From Streptomyces sp. S3(2020) (lineage in GTDB: Bacteria; Actinomycetota; Actinomycetes; Streptomycetales; Streptomycetaceae): 64,000 nt of DNA. The stretch spans positions 62,001-126,000 of the forward strand of contig NZ_JABERD010000002.1 in assembly GCF_013044505.1 (NCBI RefSeq), in the 5' to 3' direction. The notes under the pieces are model-generated. The model was not told the DNA's origin, did not search any database, and saw only the letters and a program-made list of their open reading frames with translations. A program made the position numbers and the translations under genes. This document shows positions 35,460 to 44,731 of the stretch, in pieces; within the stretch, counting starts at the first letter, position 1, and each line of letters begins with the position of its first letter.

Positions 35460-35476
35460 TGTCTCAATTCGAGACA
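35460..35476. promoter_or_regulatory. Inverted repeat TGTCTC-N5-GAGACA, likely operator
   Basis: TGTCTC and GAGACA are perfect inverted arms around AATTC, in the 158-base divergent region between the hydroxyquinol operon and its regulator. TGT-N-ACA-type palindromes are typical binding sites of Fis-HTH enhancer-binding-type activators. It is the only clear dyad in this region. Confidence 0.65.
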
Positions 35477-35546
35477 GCCCGGTCGGGGAGAGGGAGACCC
35501 CGGGATTGTTGCCCGTTCAACCGTTCCCGGTAGGGTGAGCCGTGCC

Positions 35547-37244
35547 GTGACCACCGCAGAGCGCCCCACCGCCCGCCCCGCCCTCGCCTCGCTGCGCAGG
35601 GCCCGCGAGCTGTTCCTGCGCGGGCACCCACTGCCGGACGGGGTACCGGAAGAGGTCCTCGCCGCGTGGAAGCGCGCCCGGTTCTTCGGGGTACGACATG
35701 ACGTACGGGAATCGGCGCCCGCCGTCTCACCGCCCGAGTCGCCCTTGCTGACGGCGGCCCGGCCCGTGCTGGAGCGCATCGCCCCCACCCTCGACAGCGG
35801 GCGGACCACGCTCGTCCTCACCGACGACCGGCTGCGGGTGCTCTGGGCCACCGGACTCACCCCGGACCACCCCCACCACGATCTCTCCGAACAGGCGGTC
35901 GGCCACAACAGCGCGGCCCTCGCCCTGCACACCCGGCGCCGGGCCGAGGTGCACGGGCCCGAGCACTTCCTCGATCTGTGGCAGGACGTCTCCGGGGTCA
36001 GTGTGCCGGTGCGGGAGCCGGAGACCGGCCGGCTGCTGGGCACGGTGACCGTGTCCTGCGGGCTGTGCGTCGAGTGCGGCCCGCATCCGGGTGCCCCGGT
36101 CGCCGAGGCCGCGGTGATCGCGGTGGAGGCGGAACTCCTGGCACGGTCACGGGCGGCGGAACGGGTGCTGCTGGACGCCTATCTGCGGGCCGCCGGACAG
36201 CCGGGGCGTGCGGTGGTCGCCCTGGACGGCCGCAACCGGTTCGTCAGCGAGGCGGCGGGACAGCTGCTGTCGCCGGAGCAACTGGAGGCGCTGGAGCAGC
36301 GAGTCGTCGCACAGGTGCGGGAGCGGACGGAGACGCGGATACGGGTCTCCGACGGTCCGGGAACTGCCGCCACCGTCAGCCTCGTCGCCCACCGGGGCTC
36401 GGTCGTCGGAGCGGTCGCGGTCCTGGAGCCGGTCGGGCACACGGTCCCGCCGGCCGCCCCCCGCACCGCCGTCGGGCCGGCCGGACGGTCGCTGCCCTGG
36501 CGGCACGCGGTCGGCCGCGCGGTGGAGCTGGCCGCGTCGCCGGAGCCGCTGCTGATCGTCGGCGAGCGCGGCACGGGGAAGACCTCGCTCGCCCGGGAAC
36601 TGGCCGGCGACCCGGCGATCGCCGATGCGGCCGAGGGCGAACTCGACCTCGAACTCGCCGAGTTGGTCAAGGGCCGCCCGCTCCTCATCCGGCACGTGGA
36701 GCGGCTCGCCCCACCCGACACGGCGACCCTCAACTCACTCCTCGACACGCATCCGGGTGTGCCTCTGCTGGTGACCTACACCCCCGGAGCGGCGCCGGGC
36801 CCGTGTCTCCAACGGCTCCTGGATACGCTGGCGGCCCGCTCCGTCACTCTGCCCGCGCTGCGTGAACGGCCCGACGACATCCGGGAGTTGCTCACGTCCC
36901 TGGCTCCCGCGCCGGCGCCGGGGCACCCCCCGCTCACCTGGACCCTGGACGCGCTGCGCGCACTGGAGCGGCACCCGTGGCCCGGGAACGTCACCGAACT
37001 CGCGCACCTCGTACGGGCCTTGGCAGAGCGTCGCCGCTCGTCGGGACCGGTCCGGCGTACCGAACTCCCCGACCTCGTCCGCGAGGGACCCGCGCCCCGT
37101 CCGCTCACACCGATGGAACGTGCCGAGCGCGCCGCCATCCTGGAGGCCCTCCGTCTCAACGGCGGCAACAAGGCAAGGACGGCGGCGGCCCTGGGGATCG
37201 GCCGGGCGACCCTGTATCGGAAACTGCGGGGTTATCGGGGCTGA
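35547..37244 (+). CDS. GAF/AAA-like/Fis-HTH regulator (AcoR-type, sigma54-independent)
   Basis: The 565-residue protein resembles AcoR/DhaR activators: an N-terminal sensor region ('AVGHNSAALALHTRRRAEVHGPEHFLDLW', then 'GVSVPVREPETGRLLGTV', GAF-like), an AAA-like middle with Walker A GERGTGKT, the C-terminal AAA lid 'ERHPWPGNVTELAHLVRAL', and a Fis HTH ('AAILEALRLNGGNKARTAAALGIGRATLYRKL'). The AAA part is short and lacks the GAFTGA loop needed to contact sigma54, as expected in Streptomyces, which lacks that factor. The GTG at 35547 is preferred (AGGGTGAG upstream); 35535 is possible. It is divergent from, and presumably controls, the hydroxyquinol genes. Confidence 0.85.
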   Translation: MTTAERPTARPALASLRRARELFLRGHPLPDGVPEEVLAAWKRARFFGVRHDVRESAPAVSPPESPLLTAARPVLERIAPTLDSGRTTLVLTDDRLRVLWATGLTPDHPHHDLSEQAVGHNSAALALHTRRRAEVHGPEHFLDLWQDVSGVSVPVREPETGRLLGTVTVSCGLCVECGPHPGAPVAEAAVIAVEAELLARSRAAERVLLDAYLRAAGQPGRAVVALDGRNRFVSEAAGQLLSPEQLEALEQRVVAQVRERTETRIRVSDGPGTAATVSLVAHRGSVVGAVAVLEPVGHTVPPAAPRTAVGPAGRSLPWRHAVGRAVELAASPEPLLIVGERGTGKTSLARELAGDPAIADAAEGELDLELAELVKGRPLLIRHVERLAPPDTATLNSLLDTHPGVPLLVTYTPGAAPGPCLQRLLDTLAARSVTLPALRERPDDIRELLTSLAPAPAPGHPPLTWTLDALRALERHPWPGNVTELAHLVRALAERRRSSGPVRRTELPDLVREGPAPRPLTPMERAERAAILEALRLNGGNKARTAAALGIGRATLYRKLRGYRG

Positions 37245-37274
37245 CGTGCCCTGCTGGGCTGTCGGGCTGACGTG

Positions 37275-37622
37275 TCAGAGGGTGAAGGTGATGACCTGGC
37301 CGTCGGTCTCGATGTAGGTGCCGCTGATGGCGATCGCGTCGTAGCAGCCGTGGCTGCTGAACACCTGGACCCACTGCCCGGCGGGCACGGTGACCGAGAT
37401 GTCCTTCGCCTGGCCGACGCTGAAACCGCTGTGACAGATGTACTGACCGGCGGTCTGGGTCATGACCGAGTCGCCGTCGGTGACGGTGACCCGCAGGGTG
37501 GCCGTGACATCGGCCTGGGCCGTCGCCGACGCGGGTGCGCCGACGGCGAGTACGGCTGTCGCGGCCAGCCCGGTGGCCAGGGCGGTGACGCGGGTACGGC
37601 TGAGAACGGGGAACAGACGCAT
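37275..37622 (-). CDS. Small secreted protein with two cysteines
   Basis: The 115-residue product has a Sec signal peptide (MRLFPVLSRTR, hydrophobic core, cleavage near 'APASATAQ') and a beta-rich mature part of about 75 residues. Two cysteines ('YICHSGF' and 'SHGCYDAIAI') could form one disulfide. GGAG lies six bases before the ATG at 37622. I do not recognise a named family. It is followed closely by the regulator gene on the other strand and preceded by a sortase gene on the same strand. Confidence 0.75.
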   Translation of the reverse strand: MRLFPVLSRTRVTALATGLAATAVLAVGAPASATAQADVTATLRVTVTDGDSVMTQTAGQYICHSGFSVGQAKDISVTVPAGQWVQVFSSHGCYDAIAISGTYIETDGQVITFTL

Positions 37623-37689
37623 GACGACTCCGGATTCCTCGACTCCGGATGATTGTCGAGCCCTCCACGTCCCACGCGCCACACCGGCT

Positions 37690-38394
37690 TCAGCCATTCT
37701 CCGGGGTCCGGGTGGCCGACAGCACGCCGATCTTGTCGACGCGATGCTCGGGGTTTCCGTGGTCGTCTCGCCAGTAGTTGCCCGCCGCGTGGTCCTCCAG
37801 GGTCAGACAGGTGGAGATCGTGATCACGGCCTGGGTGGGGAGCCTGCCGGGGAATCCCGGGACCGCCGCCCGCTGTTCGGCGAGGGATCGTGCGGAGCGG
37901 AAGGACGTCGTCCTGGTGTCGGTGATCTCGTACTCGTAGACCGTTCCGCCCGAGCTCACCAGGACCGAGTCGCCTTCGTCGAGGTCGGGGAGCCGGCGCA
38001 GGGGGCCGCCGTTGGAGAGGCGGTGGGCCGTGACGAGGTAGTTGCCGACCTCGCCGGGGCCGACGCCGCCATGTTCGCCGTAGGGGCTGGCGGCGAGGCC
38101 GCGGTTCTGGATCCTGGTGCCCGGCCGGTCGTCCGTGGTGCCCTCGTAGGGGATGACCCGCAGGTTCGCGACGCCGATCGCCTCGATGGTGAGCGAGGCC
38201 GCCCGGGGCGTCGGGGGTGTCGGAGCCGCCGCGGGCGCCGAGGCCGGTGCGGACTCCGCCGGGCTGGTCGCAGCTGGTGCCGCTCCCCGGTCCGTCGTGG
38301 ACGCACCGCCCGCTCCCCCGCCGCCGGAGCAGCCGAGGAGCAGGGCGATGCCGGTACCGGTGAGAAGGGCGCTACGAGCTCGGGTCCCAGGCAT
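37690..38394 (-). CDS. Class F-like sortase lipoprotein
   Basis: The 234-residue protein has a lipobox (LLLGCSG), an Ala/Pro/Ser-rich linker to about residue 65, and a sortase beta-barrel. The catalytic His lies in 'VGNYLVTAHRLSNGGPL', the Cys in 'AVITISTCLTLEDH' (TISTC) and the Arg in 'NPEHRVDKIGVL'. Sortases join LPXTG-type proteins to the wall; actinobacterial class F enzymes often have no adjacent substrate, as here. A lipid anchor instead of a membrane helix is somewhat unusual. It lies 67 bases upstream of the small secreted protein gene on the same strand. Confidence 0.85.
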   Translation of the reverse strand: MPGTRARSALLTGTGIALLLGCSGGGGAGGASTTDRGAAPAATSPAESAPASAPAAAPTPPTPRAASLTIEAIGVANLRVIPYEGTTDDRPGTRIQNRGLAASPYGEHGGVGPGEVGNYLVTAHRLSNGGPLRRLPDLDEGDSVLVSSGGTVYEYEITDTRTTSFRSARSLAEQRAAVPGFPGRLPTQAVITISTCLTLEDHAAGNYWRDDHGNPEHRVDKIGVLSATRTPENG

Positions 38395-38433
38395 CTCGTA
38401 CGGCGAACGAACGGCCCGGATCCGGTGTTCCCC

Positions 38434-40611
38434 TCATGGGTGGCTCACCAGGTTGGCCACGTTGGTCGAGGAGTTGGAGGGGCCTCCCCGGTCGTTGATG
38501 ACGTGCCGGATGGTGCCGGTGCCGCCGAGGGAGACGGTCACCATGTTCTGGAAGCGGACGCCCGGGGTGTTGGGCACCTCGAAGGCGTGTTCCGCGGTGA
38601 CGCTCGGGTTGACGTTGAAGTAGCAGTAGCTGCCGAGTCCGTAGGCCTGGTGGCTGGTGACGGAGTCGGCGACCTTGTAGGCGGCGTAGCCCTGGGTGGA
38701 GCCGTTCATCCAGGCGGCCTGGTTGGGCGGGTCGTAGGGCATCTCGTTCTGGTAGAAGTACGTCCGGCCGCCGTTGCCGTTCCAGATGGTCTGGTGCTTC
38801 TGGTAGTGCTCGACGAACAGGCCGTACATCGTCACGTCGTCGCCGTTGACCACCAGTCCGGTGTCCGCCGTGTTGGAGTTCCAGCCGATACCGCTGCCGT
38901 GGTCACCGCGCCAGATCCACATGTGGTCGCCGATGACGTCGTCGCTGTTGACGACGAGGCTGGTGGTCGCCTTGCCCACGGCCGCGCCGCCGACGCGGAA
39001 GTAGACGTCGTGCAGCGAGGTGGGGTTGGCCGAGTGGTCGGCGGCGGCGCCGGACGGGCCGAGTTCCACGAGGGTCTGCGAGTTGGTGGTGCCCGCGTCG
39101 AAGAGGACGCCCGCGAGCTTCACTCCGTCGACGTCGGCGACCGTCATGGCGGTGATGCCGTTGTCGGGGATGAACGTGGCGAGACCGAGCCCGAGGACGA
39201 CGGTGTCGGGGCGGGTCACCCGCAGGGTCTGGTTCAGGTGGTAGACACCGGGGGTGACCAGGAGGTTCTTGCCCTCGGCCAGGGCGGCGTTGATCTGGGC
39301 GGCGGTCGCGCCCGGCTTCACGACGTGGAACTGGTCGATGCCGAGCGAGGTGCCCGGGGCGTTGCCGCTCGCCCAGCTGGTGGCGGAGGAGTTGGTGCGC
39401 ACGGACGGCACGAACACCTTGTAGGCGCCCGCCGCGTCGACGTACAGGAAGGGCTTCTCCCGGACCTTCGGGGTCTGGTTCACCGTGGTGTAGGGCGGGT
39501 TGGGGAAGCTGTTGCCGGGGACGCCCTGGCTGCCGACGAAGACCATGTTCCAGTTGGCGCCGGTCCAGCCGCCGAGCTGGGAGTTGCGGGTCAGCCACTG
39601 CTGCTGGGTGCCGGAGCGGACCTGGCCGTCGATCTTGCTGTCGGCCATGAAGCCACCGCTCGACCAGCCGCCGTCGCTCAGCTCCAGGTTGCCGCGGACA
39701 TGCATACGCCGGTATCCGGAGGCCTGTGAGACCGCCCAGCGGTCCGTGCCGCCGGTGGGGTTGACCGAGAGGTTCTCCGCGCCGCGCCAGAAGTTCTGGG
39801 TGGCGTTCTGCGGCGGGAACCAGTCGGCCTCCACATGCACGGCGCCGTTGATGGTGACCGAGTCGGGTGACTGGCCGAGGCCCAGGACCTGGGTGTAGAA
39901 GCCGACGTTGACGTCGTTGCTGTAGGTGCCGGGCTTGAACATGACCGCGTAGCGCTGGGAGCCGAACTGGTTCGTCTCCTGCTGCTGGAAGATCTGGTTG
40001 AGCCGGCTCTGGATGGTGGCCGACGGCATCGACGGGTCGAAGACGACGACGTTCGGACCGAGGTCGACGTCCCCGGGCGCGGTGCTCACCGGTGCGACCT
40101 GGAAGCGCTGGGCGGCCGAGCCGTTGCAGGTGTACTGCACGAGTTGAACACTGTCGGCCGTCGAGGCGGACGGGACGTCGAGGCACTTGCCGCTGTTGCG
40201 GTTGACGAAGTGGTACGCGCCGCCGCCCTCGTCGACGGCCTGCCACTGCTGGTTGCCGCCACCGCCGTACGTCCACAGGTGCACGGGCGCGTTGTCCGCC
40301 GTGGACACGTCGCTGACGTCCACGACCTGTGCGGCGTCGTTGCGGTTGTTGATGCGTACGTAGCCGTCACCGGTCGGCGTGAAGCTCCACTGCTGGGCGG
40401 TGGTGCTGTTGCAGGTGTACTGCTGCACGGCGGTGCCGTTCACGGTCGCGGCCGACCGGGCGTCCAGGCACTTGCCGCTGCCGGAGTTCACGACCGTGGC
40501 CCAACTGCCGGGCAGGGCGGCGGCCGCCTCGGTGGGCTCCAGGACGACGAGGGCCGAGGCGACGGCGGCCGCGGCCACGAACGCCACGGTCGGTCTGGGG
40601 AGTCGGAGCAT
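38434..40611 (-). CDS. Secreted RICIN-lectin/right-handed beta-helix protein
   Basis: The 725-residue secreted protein has a signal peptide ending near 'EPTEAAAAL', a CBM13/RICIN beta-trefoil (about 38-172; 'SGKCLDARS', 'NSTTAQQWSF', 'SGKCLDVPSAS', 'NGSAAQRFQV'), and a large beta-helix domain ('VVVFDPSMPSATIQSRLNQIF', 'GVYHLNQTLRVTRPDTVVLGLGLATFIPDNG', 'IGDHMWIWRGDHG'). The domain is of the type annotated in Streptomyces as adenylyl-cyclase-like or coagulation-factor-5/8-like, and is related to pectate-lyase folds; it may be a polysaccharide lyase or hydrolase. GGAGAA precedes the ATG. A 23-bp dyad lies upstream. Confidence 0.82.
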   Translation of the reverse strand: MLRLPRPTVAFVAAAAVASALVVLEPTEAAAALPGSWATVVNSGSGKCLDARSAATVNGTAVQQYTCNSTTAQQWSFTPTGDGYVRINNRNDAAQVVDVSDVSTADNAPVHLWTYGGGGNQQWQAVDEGGGAYHFVNRNSGKCLDVPSASTADSVQLVQYTCNGSAAQRFQVAPVSTAPGDVDLGPNVVVFDPSMPSATIQSRLNQIFQQQETNQFGSQRYAVMFKPGTYSNDVNVGFYTQVLGLGQSPDSVTINGAVHVEADWFPPQNATQNFWRGAENLSVNPTGGTDRWAVSQASGYRRMHVRGNLELSDGGWSSGGFMADSKIDGQVRSGTQQQWLTRNSQLGGWTGANWNMVFVGSQGVPGNSFPNPPYTTVNQTPKVREKPFLYVDAAGAYKVFVPSVRTNSSATSWASGNAPGTSLGIDQFHVVKPGATAAQINAALAEGKNLLVTPGVYHLNQTLRVTRPDTVVLGLGLATFIPDNGITAMTVADVDGVKLAGVLFDAGTTNSQTLVELGPSGAAADHSANPTSLHDVYFRVGGAAVGKATTSLVVNSDDVIGDHMWIWRGDHGSGIGWNSNTADTGLVVNGDDVTMYGLFVEHYQKHQTIWNGNGGRTYFYQNEMPYDPPNQAAWMNGSTQGYAAYKVADSVTSHQAYGLGSYCYFNVNPSVTAEHAFEVPNTPGVRFQNMVTVSLGGTGTIRHVINDRGGPSNSSTNVANLVSHP

Positions 40612-40641
40612 TGCTTCTCCGCTTCTGCGGGTGGGGGGTGA

Positions 40642-40664
40642 CTTAGTTCACTACGTGATTTAAG
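40642..40664. promoter_or_regulatory. 23-bp imperfect palindrome upstream of beta-helix gene
   Basis: The dyad has arms CTTAgtTCAC and GTGAttTAAG around a three-base centre, with eight of ten positions in each arm symmetric. It lies 31 bases upstream of the RICIN/beta-helix start in an A/T-rich patch and is well placed as a repressor operator. The rest of the 201-base divergent gap to the ThuA gene shows nothing else clear. Confidence 0.5.
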
Positions 40665-40812
40665 AAATGAGATATGAACATGTCAAGGGCTTGGTGCAGA
40701 CCAACTCCCGCGAGGAGGCGAAACTTTCGCGGAAGCCGACAGCCCTTTCCCGGGCGCGAGCCACTGACGCATAGTGAAGGGCGCAGTTCGACGGGCTCGG
40801 CGAAGGAACCAC

Positions 40813-41523
40813 ATGACAGACAAGAAGGCCCTGGTGGTCCGAGGCGGATGGGAGGGACACCGGCCGGTCGAGGCCACGGAGTTGTTCGTGCCCTTCCTGC
40901 GAGGCAACGGATACACCGTCCGCGTCGAGGAGACGACCGAGGTCTACGCCGACACCGCCACGATGGCCGCCACCGACCTCGTCGTGCAGTGCGTCACGAT
41001 GTCGGAGATCACCGCCGGGCAACTGGCGGGGCTGAGCACGGCGGTCGTGGCCGGCACCGGCTTCACCGGCTGGCACGGCGGAATCGCCGACTCCTTCCGC
41101 GCCTCCTCCGACTATCTCCACCTGGTGGGCGGCCAGTTCGCGACCCACCCCGGCAAGGAGCCCTGCGAGCGCCGGGGCGAGGAGTCGGACAACTTCCTGC
41201 CGCACACCGTCACCCTCACCGAACTCGGCCGCGAACACCCCGTCACCGCGGGCATCGAGGACTTCGAGCTGACCACCGAGCAGTACTGGGTGCTCCACGA
41301 CGACCTGATCGACGTACTGGCCACCACCACCCATCCCACCCGGCCCTGGCAGCCCTGGCACCGGCCGGTCACCGCGCCGGCGGTCTGGACCCGGCAGTGG
41401 GGCGCCGGGCGGATCGTCGTGACGACGCCGGGGCACAGCCTCGACGTGCTGGAGAACCCCAACGTCCGTACCGTCATCGAGAGGGGCATGCTGTGGGCGA
41501 CGCGCACCGCATCGGCGTCGTAG
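40813..41523 (+). CDS. ThuA-like glutamine-amidotransferase-fold protein
   Basis: The 236-residue protein shows the ThuA pattern: 'ALVVRGGWEGHRPVEATELF' at the start, 'VVAGTGFTGWHGGIADSFRASSDYLHLVGGQF', 'FELTTEQYWVLHDD' and 'VWTRQWGAGRIVVTTPGHSLDVL'. ThuA proteins are implicated in trehalose or other disaccharide use, often beside sugar oxidoreductases. GAAGGA precedes the ATG. It overlaps the next gene by 31 bases, so the two form an operon. Confidence 0.9.
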   Translation: MTDKKALVVRGGWEGHRPVEATELFVPFLRGNGYTVRVEETTEVYADTATMAATDLVVQCVTMSEITAGQLAGLSTAVVAGTGFTGWHGGIADSFRASSDYLHLVGGQFATHPGKEPCERRGEESDNFLPHTVTLTELGREHPVTAGIEDFELTTEQYWVLHDDLIDVLATTTHPTRPWQPWHRPVTAPAVWTRQWGAGRIVVTTPGHSLDVLENPNVRTVIERGMLWATRTASAS

Positions 41524-42593
41524 GTCTCGGCGTCATCTCCCGCGCCTATCTGGACACACTCGTCGGCCTTCCCACCGTCCGGGTCACCGCGGTCGCCGAC
41601 CTGGACGCCGCCCGCTCGGCCGCGGTCGCCGCCGAGTTCCCCGGCGTCCGGGCGCTGACCGTCCAGGAGTTGCTGAGCAGCCCGGACGTGGACACGGTCC
41701 TGAACCTCACCGTCCCCGCGGCCCACGCCGAGATCGCCCTCGGCGCGATCGCGCACGGCAAGCACGTCTACGGGGAGAAGCCGCTCGCCGCCGAACTCAC
41801 CGACGCCCACGCCGTGTTGGAGGCCGCCGCGAAGGCGGGCGTCGGGGTGGGCTGCGCACCGGACACCGTCCTGGGCACCGGGATCCAGACGGCCCGGGCG
41901 GCCGTCGAGGCGGGGAGCATCGGACGCCCCCTGTTCGCCTCGGCCGTGATGATCACCCCCGGGCACGAACGCTGGCACCCCCACCCCGACTTCTACTACA
42001 CCACCGGCGGCGGCCCCCTCCTGGACATGGGCCCCTACTACCTCACCTCCCTGGTCCATCTCCTGGGCCCGGTAAGGGCCGTGACCGGGGCGTCCAGCCG
42101 ACTGCGCACCGAGCGCGTCATCGCCTCCGGCCCCCGCGCGGGCGAGCGGATACCGGTCGAGGTCGACAGCCATGTCTCCGGAGTGCTCGAACACACCGAC
42201 GGGACGCTGACGACGATCACGACGAGCTTCGACGGCGTGACCACGACCGCGGCACCGATCGAGGTCCACGGCGAGACCGGGACCCTCTCGGTGCCGGACC
42301 CGAACCACTTCGACGGCGAGGTACGGCTCTTCGGACTCGGCGACACCGGGTGGCGCAGGCTCCCGCCGTCGGCGGGCTACGTCGACGGCTCGCGGGGCAT
42401 CGGCCTGCTGGACTTCGTCACCGCCGACGCACAGCGGGCGCCGCGCGCCGACGGTGAACTCGCCCTGCACGTACTGGAGACGATGACCGCGCTGCTCCGC
42501 TCGTCGGCCGAGGGCCGGCGCGTCGAGCTGACGACCTCGACGCGGCCCCCGGCCCCCGTTCCGCTGACGGCCGCCCGGGAATGGCGGGGCTGA
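41493..42593 (+). CDS. Gfo/Idh/MocA-family NAD(P)-dependent oxidoreductase
   Basis: The 366-residue enzyme has an N-terminal Rossmann fold ('IGVVGLGVISRAYLDTL') and the family motif 'GKHVYGEKPLA' with the catalytic Lys, then 'FYYTTGGGPLLDMGPYYLTSLVHLLGPV', containing the conserved DMGxYxxxxL region. These enzymes oxidise sugars, inositols or glycosides. GTG at 41493 follows GAGAGGGG. It overlaps the ThuA gene and is probably its partner in sugar catabolism, perhaps via a 3-keto intermediate. It converges on the GCS2 gene with six bases between stops. Confidence 0.92.
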   Translation: MGDAHRIGVVGLGVISRAYLDTLVGLPTVRVTAVADLDAARSAAVAAEFPGVRALTVQELLSSPDVDTVLNLTVPAAHAEIALGAIAHGKHVYGEKPLAAELTDAHAVLEAAAKAGVGVGCAPDTVLGTGIQTARAAVEAGSIGRPLFASAVMITPGHERWHPHPDFYYTTGGGPLLDMGPYYLTSLVHLLGPVRAVTGASSRLRTERVIASGPRAGERIPVEVDSHVSGVLEHTDGTLTTITTSFDGVTTTAAPIEVHGETGTLSVPDPNHFDGEVRLFGLGDTGWRRLPPSAGYVDGSRGIGLLDFVTADAQRAPRADGELALHVLETMTALLRSSAEGRRVELTTSTRPPAPVPLTAAREWRG

Positions 42594-42599
42594 CCGGTC

Positions 42600-44078
42600 T
42601 CAGTCCACGGGCCAGGTGTGCGCGGCCGCGTTGAGATGCATGTAGTCCATGTAGGTCGAGGTCATCCGGCGCAGCGCCTCCTGGCGGTCGTGGACGCCTT
42701 CCTTCTCCATCCGGTGGACCGTCTCCGCCTGCCACAGCGCGCCGTTGCGGGCGCTGACGCAGCGCTGCTCGACGATGCCCAGCAGCGGCTCGCGCCACTC
42801 CGCGTCCATGCCGGCCAGCTCCAGACCCCGGTGGGCCAGCGGCAGCAGCCGCCGCAACACCAGTTCCGTGACCGGGACTTCACCGACGCCGGGCCAGTAC
42901 AGACGGGCGTCGATGCCGTCGCGGGCCGCCGCGTGGAGGTTCTCCTCGGCGACCGAGAAGGACATCCGGCTCCACACCGGCCGGTCCTCGTCGACCAGCG
43001 CGCGGGTCAGGCCGTAGTAGAAGGCGCCGTTGGCGATGGTGTCGGCCACGGTGGGTCCGGCGGGCAGGACCCGGTTCTCGATGCGCAGATGCGGTCCGCT
43101 GTCGGTGACGGCGTAGACGGGGCGGTTCCAGCGGTAGATCGTGCCGTTGTGCAGCGTCAGTTCGCCCAGCTGGGGCACTCCGTCGCCGTCCAGCACCTCC
43201 TGTGGGTCCTCCTCGTCGCACACCGGCAGCAGCGCGGGGAAGTAGCGCACGTTCTCCTCGAAGAGATCGAAGACGCTGGTGATCCACCGCTCGCCGAACC
43301 ACACCCGCGGCCGCACACCCTGCGCCTTGATCTCCTGCGGGCGGGTGTCGGTGGCCTGCTCGAACAGCGGGATACGGGTCTCGCGCCACAGCTCCCGGCC
43401 GAACAGGAAGGGCGAGTTCGCCGCCAGGGCGATCTGTACGCCCGCGACGGCCTGGGCCGCGTTCCAGTAGTCCGGGAACTCCTTCGGCGCGACCTGGAGA
43501 TGGAACTGGGTGCTGGTGCACGCGGCCTCGGGTGTGATGGCGTCGGCGTACATCGCCAGGCGTTCCACCCCGTCCACCCTGATCCGCAGATCCTCGCCGC
43601 GCGCCGCGAAGATCTGCTCGTTGAGCAGCCGGTAGCGCGGATCGCCGGACAGGGCGTGCTCGCCGACGTCCCCCTCGCCCAGGGTCGGCAGGATGCCGAT
43701 CATGATCAGATGCGCGCCCACGGCCGAGGCACGTTCCTCGGCGTGGTTGAGCGCGTTACGGATCGCCTGCTCCCACGCACCGGGGCCACCGGCCGTCAGC
43801 TCACGGGGCGGGATGTTGATCTCCAGGTTGAAGCGCCCCAGCTCGCTCGCCCAGGCCGGGTCGGCGATGGCCTGGAGCACCTCGGTGTTCCGCATCGCCG
43901 GCATCCCGTCGTCGTCCACCAGATTGAGCTCGATCTCCAGCCCGACCTGCGGACGCTCACTCTCGAACCCCGACTCGCGCAGCATCTGCGCCAGCACGTC
44001 GAGGCAGGTGTGCATCTTCTCCCGGTACCGACGGCGGTCCTCCCGCGTGAACACCAGGGCCGGCACTTCACGTCCCAT
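42600..44078 (-). CDS. Glutamate-cysteine-ligase-family (GCS2) enzyme
   Basis: The 492-residue protein is of the GCS2 ATP-grasp-like ligase family: 'QVGLEIELNLVDDDGMPAMRNTEVL' near residue 45 (Mg-binding glutamates), 'LGRFNLEINIPPRELTAGG', 'EAACTSTQFHLQVAP' and 'GPHLRIENRVLPAGPTVADTIANGAFYYGL'. Family members join glutamate to cysteine or other amines through gamma-glutamyl phosphate. Actinomycetes use mycothiol, so this may be a gamma-glutamyl ligase for another amine. GGAGGG precedes the ATG. The 183-base gap upstream shows nothing else. Confidence 0.88.
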   Translation of the reverse strand: MGREVPALVFTREDRRRYREKMHTCLDVLAQMLRESGFESERPQVGLEIELNLVDDDGMPAMRNTEVLQAIADPAWASELGRFNLEINIPPRELTAGGPGAWEQAIRNALNHAEERASAVGAHLIMIGILPTLGEGDVGEHALSGDPRYRLLNEQIFAARGEDLRIRVDGVERLAMYADAITPEAACTSTQFHLQVAPKEFPDYWNAAQAVAGVQIALAANSPFLFGRELWRETRIPLFEQATDTRPQEIKAQGVRPRVWFGERWITSVFDLFEENVRYFPALLPVCDEEDPQEVLDGDGVPQLGELTLHNGTIYRWNRPVYAVTDSGPHLRIENRVLPAGPTVADTIANGAFYYGLTRALVDEDRPVWSRMSFSVAEENLHAAARDGIDARLYWPGVGEVPVTELVLRRLLPLAHRGLELAGMDAEWREPLLGIVEQRCVSARNGALWQAETVHRMEKEGVHDRQEALRRMTSTYMDYMHLNAAAHTWPVD

Positions 44079-44261
44079 CGTGCCCTCCGAGTCCCCTCGG
44101 CGGATGTCTCTCGTCCCAGCGTCGCACTTCGGACGCGCCCGGGACAGTCAAGGAGCCGGAGAGCCCCGCACGAGCCCGCTCCGCCCGCCCGGAGTGCCGT
44201 TGTCAGTGCCCCGGGCTAACCTCCGGACTACTGATTCTTTGCCCCGTTCCGGGAGGGTTTC

Positions 44262-44675
44262 ATGGGCTCGCGACTCAACCCCTACATCAGCTTCGACGGA
44301 GACGCCCGGCAGGCGATGGAGTTCTACAAGGAGGTCTTCGGCGGCACGCTCACGCTCAACACCTACGGTGCTTTCGGCCGGCCGGACGCCCCCGAGGCCG
44401 ACAAGATCATGCACGGCATGCTGGAGACCCCGAGCGGCTTCACCCTCATGGGCGCCGACTCCACGCCCGGTACGGAACACAGCCCTGGCACCAACTTCTC
44501 GGTGAGCCTGAGCGGCGACGACGACGCGGAGCTGCGCGGCTACTGGGAGAGACTGTCGGCCGGCGGCTCGGTGGCCGTGCCGCTCGACAAGCAGATGTGG
44601 GGCGACGTGTTCGGCATGTGCACGGACCGCTTCGGCGTCCCGTGGATGGTCGACATCACCGAGCCACAGGGCTGA
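44262..44675 (+). CDS. VOC-superfamily (PhnB/3-demethylubiquinone-9-type) protein
   Basis: The 137-residue protein has the PhnB-like glyoxalase fold: 'LNPYISFDGDARQAMEFYKEVFGGTL' at the start, 'IMHGMLETPSGFTLMGAD', and 'DKQMWGDVFGMCTDRFGVPWMVDI' at the end. Members bind a metal or small ligand; the specific role is not predictable. GGGAGGG lies upstream of the ATG. A decayed nitronate monooxygenase follows. Confidence 0.9.
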   Translation: MGSRLNPYISFDGDARQAMEFYKEVFGGTLTLNTYGAFGRPDAPEADKIMHGMLETPSGFTLMGADSTPGTEHSPGTNFSVSLSGDDDAELRGYWERLSAGGSVAVPLDKQMWGDVFGMCTDRFGVPWMVDITEPQG

Positions 44676-44731
44676 GCGGGACCGGCCGGCCCGGGTGCGG
44701 TGGACACGGTGCCCGGCACGGGCGGTCCACG

